Positions 1-7,357 of a stretch of 64,000 nucleotides of DNA are shown here, one piece after another (position 1 is the first letter of the stretch; each line of letters starts with the position of its first letter). The DNA is taken from contig CAJUBD010000013.1 of the NCBI GenBank assembly GCA_910584475.1, positions 44,742 to 108,741 on the forward strand, in the 5' to 3' direction. Position numbers and translations under genes: made by a program. Below the pieces are notes generated by a model. That model searched no databases. It saw nothing but the letters and a program-made list of their open reading frames with translations, and was not told the origin of the DNA. The DNA comes from an uncultured Treponema sp. (GTDB lineage: Bacteria > Spirochaetota > Spirochaetia > Treponematales > Treponemataceae).

Positions 1-203
1 TTGAAGTGGGGCGCACGAAAGAGCCGCAACTTTACGATTTGGATTTTGACGTGCAGTTGAACGCGGCATTGGAAATTCTGCGCGAAGGGAATTTCAAAAA
101 TCTCGTGAAGAACACGAAAACGCTAAAGGAATTGCAGGAAGAGGCAGAAGCCGCTGACGCGCTTTCAGAAAAAAACATTTCAAAAGCGCAAGTTGAAAAT
201 TGA
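1..203 (+). CDS. 3' end of a truncated gene, possibly an S41 C-terminal processing peptidase
   Basis: An open frame enters from the left edge and stops at TGA 201-203, giving about 66 C-terminal residues. The segment is charged and helical; its phrase DVQLNAALEILREG resembles the tail of S41 carboxyl-terminal processing proteases, where a D-x-QL-x-x-AL motif follows the protease core. That resemblance is from memory and the catalytic part lies outside the window. The rsmE start codon follows after 6 nt, so the two are probably co-transcribed. Confidence 0.4.
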   Translation, partial: EVGRTKEPQLYDLDFDVQLNAALEILREGNFKNLVKNTKTLKELQEEAEAADALSEKNISKAQVEN

Positions 204-209
204 GTTGCG

Positions 210-1037
210 ATGCGACAATTTGTTTGCGAAACGCCGCTTGACAAAAACGGCATTTTGACTTTGGAAAAAAAAGATTTTCATTATTTGCGAAACGTCTTGC
301 GTTTGAATGTCGGCGACATGATAAATGTTCGAATCGAAAATCCGGCGGAAAAAAATTCTGGCGTGAATATGACGATTTGCAAAATTGACGACGCGCGAAA
401 AAAAATTGTTTTGCAAAAATGTGCTGAAAATTCGTCCGAGAATTTCGGCGGGAATTTCAGTGAATCGTGCACTTTTAACGCAAAATATTTTCTGCTGCAA
501 TTTTTGCCCAAGCCGCAGAAATTGGAACTGATTGTGCGCCAGGCGACAGAATGCGGCGCGAGTTTTGTCTTGCCGATTGTGGGCGAATACACGCAAGGCG
601 GCTGCGAAAGAACTTTGCAAAATATCGCCCGTTATGAGCGAATCATTCGCGAGGCGCGGCAGCAAAGCGGCTCGGCGGTGGAAACGAAAATTTTGCCGGC
701 GCAAAGTTTGGATGACGCGTTGGAATTTTGGCGGCGCGAGACTTGTGGTTTTTCGGAAGCGGAAAAACGTGCGCTTGTTTTGTACGAGCGTTGCGAAAAT
801 ACGGTTTCGTTTGGAAACGCGATTTTTGCTAATGAAAGAAATTTGGAACGCTCCGATTTGAAAGAAATAAAATCGTGCGCGCTCGCGGTCGGCAGCGAAG
901 GCGGAATTTCTCCCGTCGAATTCGCGCGGCTTTTGGATGCAGGGTTTTGCGGCGTGCATTTTAACACGAATATTTTGCGTTGCGAAACCGCCGCGCTTTA
1001 CGGAATGGCGGCCGTTCAAAGTTTGCTTGAAAATTAA
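210..1037 (+). CDS. rsmE: 16S rRNA m3U1498 methyltransferase RsmE
   Basis: SPOUT-class methylase expected to make N3-methyluridine at position 1498 of 16S rRNA, using S-adenosylmethionine. The 275-residue protein has the family order: a small N-terminal PUA-like beta domain (about 1-75) followed by the knotted SPOUT domain. Signature pieces near the C-terminus are VGSEGG (about residues 227-232) and NILRCETAA (about 254-262), which form the SAM-binding knot. The family usually has GPEGG; Ser replaces Pro here. Length is slightly above the usual 240-250 because of small inserts. It starts 6 nt after the preceding gene and is followed after 9 nt by a glycosyltransferase gene, suggesting one transcript. 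Confidence 0.9.
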   Translation: MRQFVCETPLDKNGILTLEKKDFHYLRNVLRLNVGDMINVRIENPAEKNSGVNMTICKIDDARKKIVLQKCAENSSENFGGNFSESCTFNAKYFLLQFLPKPQKLELIVRQATECGASFVLPIVGEYTQGGCERTLQNIARYERIIREARQQSGSAVETKILPAQSLDDALEFWRRETCGFSEAEKRALVLYERCENTVSFGNAIFANERNLERSDLKEIKSCALAVGSEGGISPVEFARLLDAGFCGVHFNTNILRCETAALYGMAAVQSLLEN

Positions 1038-1046
1038 GGGGAAAGA

Positions 1047-1784
1047 ATGAGCATAGAAAGAATTGAAATTTTAGGCGTGCCTGTAGACATTTGCCCGGAG
1101 GAATTTCTCGAAACGGAAATTTTGGAACTTTTGATAAAGCCCGGCACAAAGCAAATTGTTTTTCTTTCGGTGTGGGGACTTTTAAAGGCGAGAAGAAAAA
1201 ATGATTTTGCCGAATGCGTGAAAAGGGCGGACCTTGTAATTCCGATTTCAAAGAGCATTTTAAAAGCCGCCTCATTTTTAAAGATGAATGTTCCCGTGCG
1301 TTACAATCCGTTTACCGCGCTCATAAATATTCTTACGGTCTTGGATTCACATCGCAAGACGTTTTATATTTTGGGCGGCAAAAAAAAATCGTTGCAAAAA
1401 ACTTACGGAAATGTCAGAAAGACTTTTCCGGATTTGCAAATCGTCGGACGATATGTCGGCTATTATCCGAAAAATCAAGAAGACAATATTGTCCAGGCGA
1501 TATACAAGGCGTCTCCTTCTCTCGTGCTTTTGAGCGAAGGCATAAAGGAAAAAGATTGCTGGGCCTTTAACAGGTACAACAGGTTTTCGTCGAGCATATT
1601 CATTTATTATCGCGACGCAATCGGAATTTTTTCCGATCAAGTCAGGCGCGTAAAAGAATCTACGTTCAATGCGGGACGAGAAATTTGGAATGAAATTCTA
1701 AAGAATCCTCTGAAAATTTTCTTGATTTTTCCATATTTATACTTTAAAATATTACTTGTCTGGCATAGAATATTGAAAAAATAG
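1047..1784 (+). CDS. WecG/TagA/CpsF family (GT26) glycosyltransferase
   Basis: 245 residues, the usual length for this family, which transfers N-acetylmannosamine or related sugars onto undecaprenyl-linked acceptors at the inner membrane. The N-terminal phrase EILGVPVDICPEEF matches the conserved start of the family (LGVxVDxxxxxE), and the middle has the FYILGGKK and VGRYVGYYPKNQED region (family: GGxPGV... G...GY). The DGxG-type motif is degenerate here (ADLVIPISKSI), so substrate and activity are uncertain. The C-terminus has a hydrophobic, basic segment suited to membrane attachment. A Shine-Dalgarno (AAGGGGAAAG) lies just upstream of ATG. The next gene starts 10 nt after the stop. Confidence 0.75.
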   Translation: MSIERIEILGVPVDICPEEFLETEILELLIKPGTKQIVFLSVWGLLKARRKNDFAECVKRADLVIPISKSILKAASFLKMNVPVRYNPFTALINILTVLDSHRKTFYILGGKKKSLQKTYGNVRKTFPDLQIVGRYVGYYPKNQEDNIVQAIYKASPSLVLLSEGIKEKDCWAFNRYNRFSSSIFIYYRDAIGIFSDQVRRVKESTFNAGREIWNEILKNPLKIFLIFPYLYFKILLVWHRILKK

Positions 1785-1794
1785 CAGTTAAAAA

Positions 1795-2955
1795 ATGTTC
1801 CGAAAATTAAGTGCTGACTCAGTTGCGGTCGTCGCGGAAGATGGAGATGTTCTTGTTTTTTGCGAATTGGTCCTTGCAGAAAATTTTAATGTGGAATTAT
1901 TTTTGTCTTCCGAATTCAATTCTTTTTTAACGAAACTCAAAGCATTCAATTATATTTTTATCGATATGCTGAGCGTGCTGCGAATGAAGCGAAATGGAAT
2001 TTGGGATTCCTTTTTTCAAGGATTGCAAGGCAGGATTTTTATTTTGACCACGCAAAACGATGTCTATGATTTTCACGCTGAATCTGCGAATCGCGTTGAC
2101 ACTTTGCCTTATCCTTTTACGGACAAAACCGTTTACTTGACTTTGAACAAGAAAAAATTGCGGGAAAGGAATTTAGTTTTGGATTCAAAAAATGTTTTTT
2201 CCCATCCTCCTGAATTTCGACGGCTTGTCGGCAATTCTAAAAAAGCAATCGAGATAAAGCAAAAAATTCTTTTGGTGTCGGATATAGACGTGCCGCTGAT
2301 TTTTTTGGGCGAAAGCGGAACAGGGAAAACTGTGACGGCGCAAATCGTGCACAAGATTTCGCGGCGCAGAGACAAGCCTTTTGTCGTCGCAAATATGGGC
2401 AATGGAAACAAAGAGTTGCTGGAAAGCGTTTTGTTCGGAACTGTGCGCGGCGCGTTCACTGACGCTAAGTCGCGCGAAGGACTTTTTAGGATTGCGGATG
2501 GCGGAACGCTTTTTATGGACGAAATCGCAAATCTTCCGTTGGACGCTCAGGCAAAGCTTTTGCGCGTAATTGAAACCGGAATTTTTCGTCCGCTTGGTTC
2601 TGACGAGGAAGTTCGCACAGACGTGCGTTTGATTTTCGCGACAAATGCGAACTTGAAACAAATGGTAAGGCAAGGCGCTTTTCGTGAAGATTTGTTTTGG
2701 CGAATATTCGGTTTTCCAATAGAAGTGCCGCCGCTCCGAGAACGGGCGGAAGACATTCCGGATTTGACGAAAAGCATTTTGAACGAAATTAAAATTGCCT
2801 TGAATACTGATTTTAAGATTACAAATGCCGCGTTAAAAAAATTGTGTTCAGGCGAGTGGCCCGGAAATTTTCGGCAATTCAAAACTTGTCTTATGCAGGC
2901 GGGAATTCTTTCGCGCCACACTGGAATCATTGACCACGACTCGATTATTTTTTAG
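1795..2955 (+). CDS. Sigma-54-type AAA+ activator protein lacking a DNA-binding domain
   Basis: 386 residues. Residues 1-130 look like a degenerate receiver-type domain with no clear phosphoacceptor context. The AAA+ core follows: Walker A GESGTGKT (172-179), loop motif GAFTDA (219-224; canonical GAFTGA), Walker B with D242-E243, an arginine-finger region FREDLFWRI, and WPGNFRQ near the end. In this family the ATPase remodels RNA polymerase-sigma-54. The protein stops directly after the AAA+ lid, so the usual Fis-type helix-turn-helix is absent, as reported for FlgR and CtcC, which act without binding enhancers. It overlaps the convergent methylase gene by 11 bp. No strong Shine-Dalgarno precedes the ATG; coupling to the upstream gene is possible. 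Confidence 0.8.
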   Translation: MFRKLSADSVAVVAEDGDVLVFCELVLAENFNVELFLSSEFNSFLTKLKAFNYIFIDMLSVLRMKRNGIWDSFFQGLQGRIFILTTQNDVYDFHAESANRVDTLPYPFTDKTVYLTLNKKKLRERNLVLDSKNVFSHPPEFRRLVGNSKKAIEIKQKILLVSDIDVPLIFLGESGTGKTVTAQIVHKISRRRDKPFVVANMGNGNKELLESVLFGTVRGAFTDAKSREGLFRIADGGTLFMDEIANLPLDAQAKLLRVIETGIFRPLGSDEEVRTDVRLIFATNANLKQMVRQGAFREDLFWRIFGFPIEVPPLRERAEDIPDLTKSILNEIKIALNTDFKITNAALKKLCSGEWPGNFRQFKTCLMQAGILSRHTGIIDHDSIIF

Positions 2956-3712
2956 TTGTCAAACAGGGCTGCAATTTTTGCGACGGATTTTCGCTTTGTA
3001 AATTTTTCGAAGCAAGTCCTGCGGCTTTTGTAAAAATTTTTTCAATATATTTCGCTTCGCTTTCCGACAAAATTGCCCGTGACAAAATTCCGCGCCAAAA
3101 ATTTTCCATGTCGCTTTTTCCGGCGAGTTTGAAAAATCCTATTTTCTCCAAACTTTGGCTGATTTTAAAAACCGTTTTTTCAAGGCGATTTAAGTCAATT
3201 GGCGTAAAACCTTTTTCGCAAGGATTTTGCGCGCGGAACATTTCGTAGCAAATTATTTGCACCGCGTGCGACAAATTCAGCGAAGGAAAATTTTCGCTCG
3301 AAGGAATCGTAACGCCTACCGTGCACGACGCGACTTCCTCGTCGGAAAGCCCTGCGCGCTCGTTTCCAAAGACTATCGCGATTTTCCCATCGGAAGAATT
3401 TTTCGCGAACTCGCAAAATTCTTCAGGAAGAAAAAGTTTTCCTTTGCGCTTTTTTCCGCGCCTGCGCGTGGTGGCCGCGCTCAAAACGCAGTCGGCGGTA
3501 GCGGATTTTATATCGGAAAAAAATTCGGCGTGTTCCCAAATTTCCGCCGCGTGAATCGCAAGAATTTTCACGCGTTCGTCATCATAGTCGGAACGGCTGC
3601 CCACAATCCGCAAACGCTCGATTCCGCAATTCGCCATCGCGCGACACGCCGAGCCAATGTTGCGGCTTTCTTCCGGCCGCGCAAGAATTATGCAAACATT
3701 TTTCAAATCCAT
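2945..3712 (-). CDS. TrmH/TrmJ (SpoU) family RNA methyltransferase
   Basis: 255 residues counted from the ATG at 3712, chosen because MDLKNVCIILARPEESRNIG is the typical start of the family (V-x-P-x-x-x-x-NIG, with SACRAMANCG following); frame upstream of it is low-complexity. SPOUT motifs: IAIVFGNERAGLSDEE (motif 2) and IPSSENFPSLNLSHAVQI (motif 3), so it should 2'-O-methylate a tRNA or rRNA ribose with SAM. The family includes TrmJ (tRNA Cm32/Um32); the exact target cannot be told. It is divergent from the SDR gene with 45 bp between starts, and convergent with the AAA+ gene. Confidence 0.85.
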   Translation of the reverse strand: MDLKNVCIILARPEESRNIGSACRAMANCGIERLRIVGSRSDYDDERVKILAIHAAEIWEHAEFFSDIKSATADCVLSAATTRRRGKKRKGKLFLPEEFCEFAKNSSDGKIAIVFGNERAGLSDEEVASCTVGVTIPSSENFPSLNLSHAVQIICYEMFRAQNPCEKGFTPIDLNRLEKTVFKISQSLEKIGFFKLAGKSDMENFWRGILSRAILSESEAKYIEKIFTKAAGLASKNLQSENPSQKLQPCLTTKK

Positions 3713-3745
3713 TTTTTTACTATATCCATTTTTTCTTTTTTGTGC

Positions 3746-3751
3746 TAGGAT
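3746..3751 (+). promoter_or_regulatory. Extended -10 box of the SDR gene (leaderless layout)
   Basis: TAGGAT preceded by TGC forms an extended -10 element; no good -35 is seen. Six nt separate it from ATG 3758, so transcription would begin at or next to the start codon. No Shine-Dalgarno is present. Confidence 0.5.
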
Positions 3752-3757
3752 TTTTTT

Positions 3758-4840
3758 ATGAATTCTTTTGACAATTCTTTTTGCGAAAAAAACGCGCTCG
3801 TCGTCGGAGGCTCGGGCGGCATCGGAAAATCCATCTCGCTCGCGCTCGCAAAATCCGGCGCAAGTGTTACTGTGCACGGCGGTCACGCATCCGAAAAATT
3901 TGATTCGCTTTTGCGCGAAATGCGTTCGTTTTCCGAATCTGAATTTCATTCGCGAAAACACAGGCAGATAATTTTGGATTTTGAGAAAATCAATTTGGAA
4001 GAATTCGACAAAAAAAATCTCGCGCAGTTTTCCAATGAAGATTTTTCAGAAAAAATTCATGACGAAAATTCTCCGAAAAATTCTGGTGAAAATTTTTCGG
4101 AGAAAAATCTCGCCTCGTGTCATTGTCGGGTGCGACCCGACAATCTAGATTTGAAAACAGATCTTCGGGTCAAGCCCGAAGATGACAAAAGAGATGCTGA
4201 GGATGACAAGAAAAATTGCGAAGAAAATTTTTCAGAAGAAATTCTTGCAGAAAAAATCAACGGAAAATTTTTCGAAAAGAATTGCGGAAATTTTGCCACG
4301 AAAAACTCGGATGAATTTTCTTCGCTTGAAAATTTAAAGTCCGCGCTGCGAGAATCCGAAATTCTTTGCGTCTGTTACGGTCCTTTTTTGCAAAAAAAAA
4401 TCTCGGAAACTTCCGCATGCGAATGGATTTGGACGACGAGACTCAACCTTGCGTTGCCGGGAATTTTGGCGGGCTACGCGGCGCGCTTTATGGAAAAACG
4501 CGGTTTCGGGCGAATTTTGTTTTTCGGAGGAACGCGCACAAATCAAATCAACGGCTTTAAAACAAACGCGGCTTACGCCGCCGCAAAAACTGGAATCGCA
4601 AGTTTGACGAAATCGTTCGCGCTGGAATTCGGCGAGCATGGAATTTACACGGCGGCGATTTTTCCTGGCTTCGTCAAAACCGAATACATCTCGGCGAAAA
4701 AGCGCGCGGAATACGAAAAAATTTTGGGCGGAAAAAAAATGATTTGTGCGGACGAAGTTGCACGCGCCGCGCTTTTTTTGCTTTCTGATCCAAACTTGAA
4801 CGGAACGTTATTGGAAATGAATGGAGGCTGGCGACCTTGA
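3758..4840 (+). CDS. SDR-family oxidoreductase with a large low-complexity, palindrome-containing insert
   Basis: 360 residues, about 110 longer than a classical short-chain dehydrogenase. The Rossmann start is clear (VVGGSGGIGKS), as are the catalytic Y273-A-A-A-K277 and the following FPGFVKTEY segment. The catalytic Ser region reads GGTRTNQ, so a Thr may replace Ser, and the NNAG motif is CYGP. Between the third and fourth strands (about residues 70-190) lies a Lys/Glu/Asn/Phe-rich stretch. Its residues 121-145 are encoded by two perfect DNA palindromes (4123-4143, 4161-4183), a form also found between genes at 26753. The frame stays open. Substrate is unknown (a FabG-like reductase is possible). 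Start: ATG six nt after a -10 box. Confidence 0.75.
   Translation: MNSFDNSFCEKNALVVGGSGGIGKSISLALAKSGASVTVHGGHASEKFDSLLREMRSFSESEFHSRKHRQIILDFEKINLEEFDKKNLAQFSNEDFSEKIHDENSPKNSGENFSEKNLASCHCRVRPDNLDLKTDLRVKPEDDKRDAEDDKKNCEENFSEEILAEKINGKFFEKNCGNFATKNSDEFSSLENLKSALRESEILCVCYGPFLQKKISETSACEWIWTTRLNLALPGILAGYAARFMEKRGFGRILFFGGTRTNQINGFKTNAAYAAAKTGIASLTKSFALEFGEHGIYTAAIFPGFVKTEYISAKKRAEYEKILGGKKMICADEVARAALFLLSDPNLNGTLLEMNGGWRP
4123..4183. repeat. Pair of palindromic repeat units inside the SDR coding sequence
   Basis: First unit: arms TTGTCGGGT and ACCCGACAA around GCG (4123-4143). Second unit: arms ATCTTCGGG and CCCGAAGAT around TCAAG (4161-4183). Both arms are perfect. The same TTGTCGGG/CCCGACAA unit occurs between metK and the IS element at 26753-26773. 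Here they are translated in frame as part of the SDR protein. Confidence 0.85.
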
Positions 4841-4865
4841 CATTTCATAGGACTTGTGGTAGAAT
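4837..4865 (+). promoter_or_regulatory. Strong sigma-70 promoter of the STAS/cyclase operon
   Basis: Consensus -35 TTGACA (4837-4842), 17-bp spacer, -10 TAGAAT (4860-4865). The -35 overlaps the TGA stop of the SDR gene. The predicted start near 4872 leaves a leader of about 26 nt carrying a GAGGGTG Shine-Dalgarno before ATG 4898. Confidence 0.8.
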
Positions 4866-4897
4866 CATTCATTATGGAATAAATTTGTGAGGGTGTC

Positions 4898-5449
4898 ATG
4901 GTTAGCAACAATGCCATTGTTCCGGGATTCGATGATGAGCGTGATGACAGTTTGAAATTTACTCTTTTTAAAATTGACAATGTGTCGAATTGCATTATGG
5001 TCGTTTTGAATGGATATGTGGACACTTATAATTCAAATTATTTTCAAAAGTCTATCTCTAAAATTATCGACGCCGGTTTTACAAGATTGATTTTCAATTG
5101 TACCTCTCTCAATTATGTTTCGTCAACGGGAATCGGCTCTTTGACCAATTTGTTGAAAACTGTGAAGGCGAAAAGCGGTGACATCGTATTGTTCGGAGTT
5201 CAGCAAAAAGTTTTAGACGTTTTCCAGCTTTTGGGATTTTCGCAATTTTTCAATATCAAAAATACGAACAATGAGGCGGTCGCTTATTTCAAATCGGCTT
5301 CGATGCTGCCTGTTCCTGTCTTTCCAATCGTGTTTCCATGTCCTGTGTGCAGAAAAAATTTAAAGGCGCTTCGATCCGGAAGATTCCGTTGCTCGGAATG
5401 CAAGGCAGTTTTGGCAGTGGATGACCACGGCAAAGCGTTTTTGGGATGA
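4898..5449 (+). CDS. STAS-domain protein with C-terminal zinc ribbon
   Basis: 183 residues. Residues 15-130 form a STAS domain like anti-sigma-factor antagonists; the conserved phosphorylation loop reads NYVSSTGIGS, with Ser75/Ser76 as the likely phosphosite for a serine kinase. The C-terminus adds two Cys pairs, C148-P-V-C151 and C165-S-E-C168, forming a short zinc-ribbon module not usual in SpoIIAA-type proteins. It has its own consensus promoter and is followed after 6 nt by the adenylate cyclase, so a role as a switch in the same signalling unit is likely but inferred. No anti-sigma kinase or phosphatase gene is in view. Confidence 0.75.
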   Translation: MVSNNAIVPGFDDERDDSLKFTLFKIDNVSNCIMVVLNGYVDTYNSNYFQKSISKIIDAGFTRLIFNCTSLNYVSSTGIGSLTNLLKTVKAKSGDIVLFGVQQKVLDVFQLLGFSQFFNIKNTNNEAVAYFKSASMLPVPVFPIVFPCPVCRKNLKALRSGRFRCSECKAVLAVDDHGKAFLG

Positions 5450-5455
5450 GAAAAT

Positions 5456-7357
5456 TTGGCTGAAAAAGATAAAGAGAAAACGATAAAAGTCCGTTTTCCA
5501 ATTGGCGCGAAACTTATTGTAATTGTCTCGTTTTTGATTGTCTTTTCGCTTGGCGGCGTCACTTATTTGGTAAACTATTTTGTCAGCGAAGATGTGCGCG
5601 TTACTGCGGAAAGCAACAACCTCGACGCGAACACTCGTTCGGCGACTGCGATTGCAAGCGGATTGGATACGCTGGAATCCAACACGCTTTTGCTGATGGA
5701 TATGTTGAGCAACACCAGTGATTCGAGTGAACAAAATTCTTCGAAGCAATATTTTGAGCGCAATGAAAATATTGGAGCGGTCTTGCTTTTTTCGCAGGAA
5801 AAATTTTCTCGCGGCGAAGATGACTTGCGCTTGATAAACAATAAGTTTTTCGCTCGGAACGAGCTTGACGAGGAGACGATTGATTCGTTCGTTTCGACTG
5901 AGCGCGAGGCAATTGAAAGCGCGTTCAACGGAGAAATCTCGGTTTTAAATGCCACGCCGTTTTTTAATATCGGAATGATTGCGCTGACAATTCCGTGGCA
6001 CGGAAAAGAAGAGATGAGCGTAATCGTGGTTATTTCTTCGAGCGAATTTCTGACGAACAGTTTTGGTCGAAGCACGACAAGCACTTCGTATGTGGTGAAC
6101 AATAGAGGCGATGTAATAGTCCATCCAGATTTTGACATTATGTTGGCGAACGCGAATTTTTTGGATTCGCCGCTTGTAAGGCAGATGCGAAGCAACAATG
6201 ATGAAAATCGTCAGGTTCTTTTTGTGGATGCCGACGGCAAGGAATATTTTGGCGCATATCAAAAAATCGCGCTTGGAGATTTGGGCGTAATAACGACCGT
6301 GCAGTCCGAAATAATTTTTGAAAACGTGTGCCTTACGACACGGCGCAACATCTATCTTGGAATGGCGATTTTGTTCGTTTCGATTATTTTTCTTTGGATT
6401 TGGTCTTTGAGCCTGAGCCGCCCGATTGTAAGGTTGACGCGAGCCTCAAGGCAAATCGAAGAGGGCGATTACGAGATAAAACTCAAGCCGAAAAATCACG
6501 ATGAAGTGGGAGTTTTGACACAGGCGTTCGGAAAAATGAGCGTAGGACTTGCGGAGCGCGAACGCCTTCAAGATTCGTTCAGTCGGTTCGTCAACAAAGT
6601 CGTCGTGGAAAAAGCCGCGAAAGGCGAACTTGCGCTTGGCGGAGAAACGAAAACTTGTACGGTTTTCTTTTCGGACATTCGTTCGTTTACCGCGATTTCG
6701 GAAAAGCTCGAACCGTATGAAGTCGTAGATTTTTTGAATGAATATATGTCGCGGATGGTCGATTGCGTCAACAAAACGCACGGCAGCGTGGACAAATACA
6801 TAGGCGACGCGATTATGGCGGTTTGGGGAACGCCAATTACTTCTGGAGATGCGGGCGTGGATGCCTTGCGGTGCGTTCGCGCGGCTTTGATGATGAGACA
6901 CGCCCTGCTGGAATTCAACGTGGGGCGTGGCGGCGACAAAAAGCCAATCATTAAAATTGGATGCGGCATAAACAGCGGTCCTGTCATTGCAGGGCAAATC
7001 GGTTCGAATCAGAAAATGGAATATACGGTCATTGGCGATACCGTAAACTTTGCCTCGAGGACGGAATCATTGAACAAGCCGCTTGGCACGGATATCCTTA
7101 TTACGGAAAACACTTATGAATTGATAAAAGATTATGTTGTCGTGGAAAGGATGCCTTCCGTAACCGTAAAGGGCAAAAGCAAGCCTGTGTCTCTTTATGC
7201 GGTCGTTAATATGCCTTACGCGGAAGACATTCCCGGCGCGGGAAAGGACGGTCCAAAAACCCTTGCGGAAGTACGAGAATTGGTCGGAATGGTCGCGCCT
7301 GATTTAGGGAAAGTGAACCTTGACGAAGAAGAGAAAAAGTACAAAATTCAGGGATAG
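5456..7357 (+). CDS. Membrane class III adenylate cyclase with Cache-like sensor and HAMP
   Basis: 633 residues. Order: first membrane helix (about 18-38), extracytoplasmic Cache-like sensor region (about 40-290), second helix (about 299-320), HAMP (about 320-375), and catalytic domain (about 395-590). Metal-binding aspartates appear as FFSDIRSF (D407) and GDAIMAVWG (D451); YTVIGDTVNFASR is the typical later motif. The product should be cAMP (cGMP cannot be excluded by eye). Start is TTG 5456 in the reading that keeps the basic N-terminus; GGGATGAG just upstream may serve as Shine-Dalgarno. It overlaps the next gene by 38 bp. I recall a similar cyclase-FecR order in T. pallidum (around TP0485-TP0483), unchecked. 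Confidence 0.88.
   Translation: MAEKDKEKTIKVRFPIGAKLIVIVSFLIVFSLGGVTYLVNYFVSEDVRVTAESNNLDANTRSATAIASGLDTLESNTLLLMDMLSNTSDSSEQNSSKQYFERNENIGAVLLFSQEKFSRGEDDLRLINNKFFARNELDEETIDSFVSTEREAIESAFNGEISVLNATPFFNIGMIALTIPWHGKEEMSVIVVISSSEFLTNSFGRSTTSTSYVVNNRGDVIVHPDFDIMLANANFLDSPLVRQMRSNNDENRQVLFVDADGKEYFGAYQKIALGDLGVITTVQSEIIFENVCLTTRRNIYLGMAILFVSIIFLWIWSLSLSRPIVRLTRASRQIEEGDYEIKLKPKNHDEVGVLTQAFGKMSVGLAERERLQDSFSRFVNKVVVEKAAKGELALGGETKTCTVFFSDIRSFTAISEKLEPYEVVDFLNEYMSRMVDCVNKTHGSVDKYIGDAIMAVWGTPITSGDAGVDALRCVRAALMMRHALLEFNVGRGGDKKPIIKIGCGINSGPVIAGQIGSNQKMEYTVIGDTVNFASRTESLNKPLGTDILITENTYELIKDYVVVERMPSVTVKGKSKPVSLYAVVNMPYAEDIPGAGKDGPKTLAEVRELVGMVAPDLGKVNLDEEEKKYKIQG

Noticed and set aside
180..1019. 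Long minus-strand frame opposite rsmE
   Set aside because: Arg/Phe-rich shadow of a well-supported gene; no motif, no Shine-Dalgarno.
3713..3961. N-terminal extension of the SpoU-type methylase
   Set aside because: The extra frame lies over the start of the divergent SDR gene and precedes the conserved family start.
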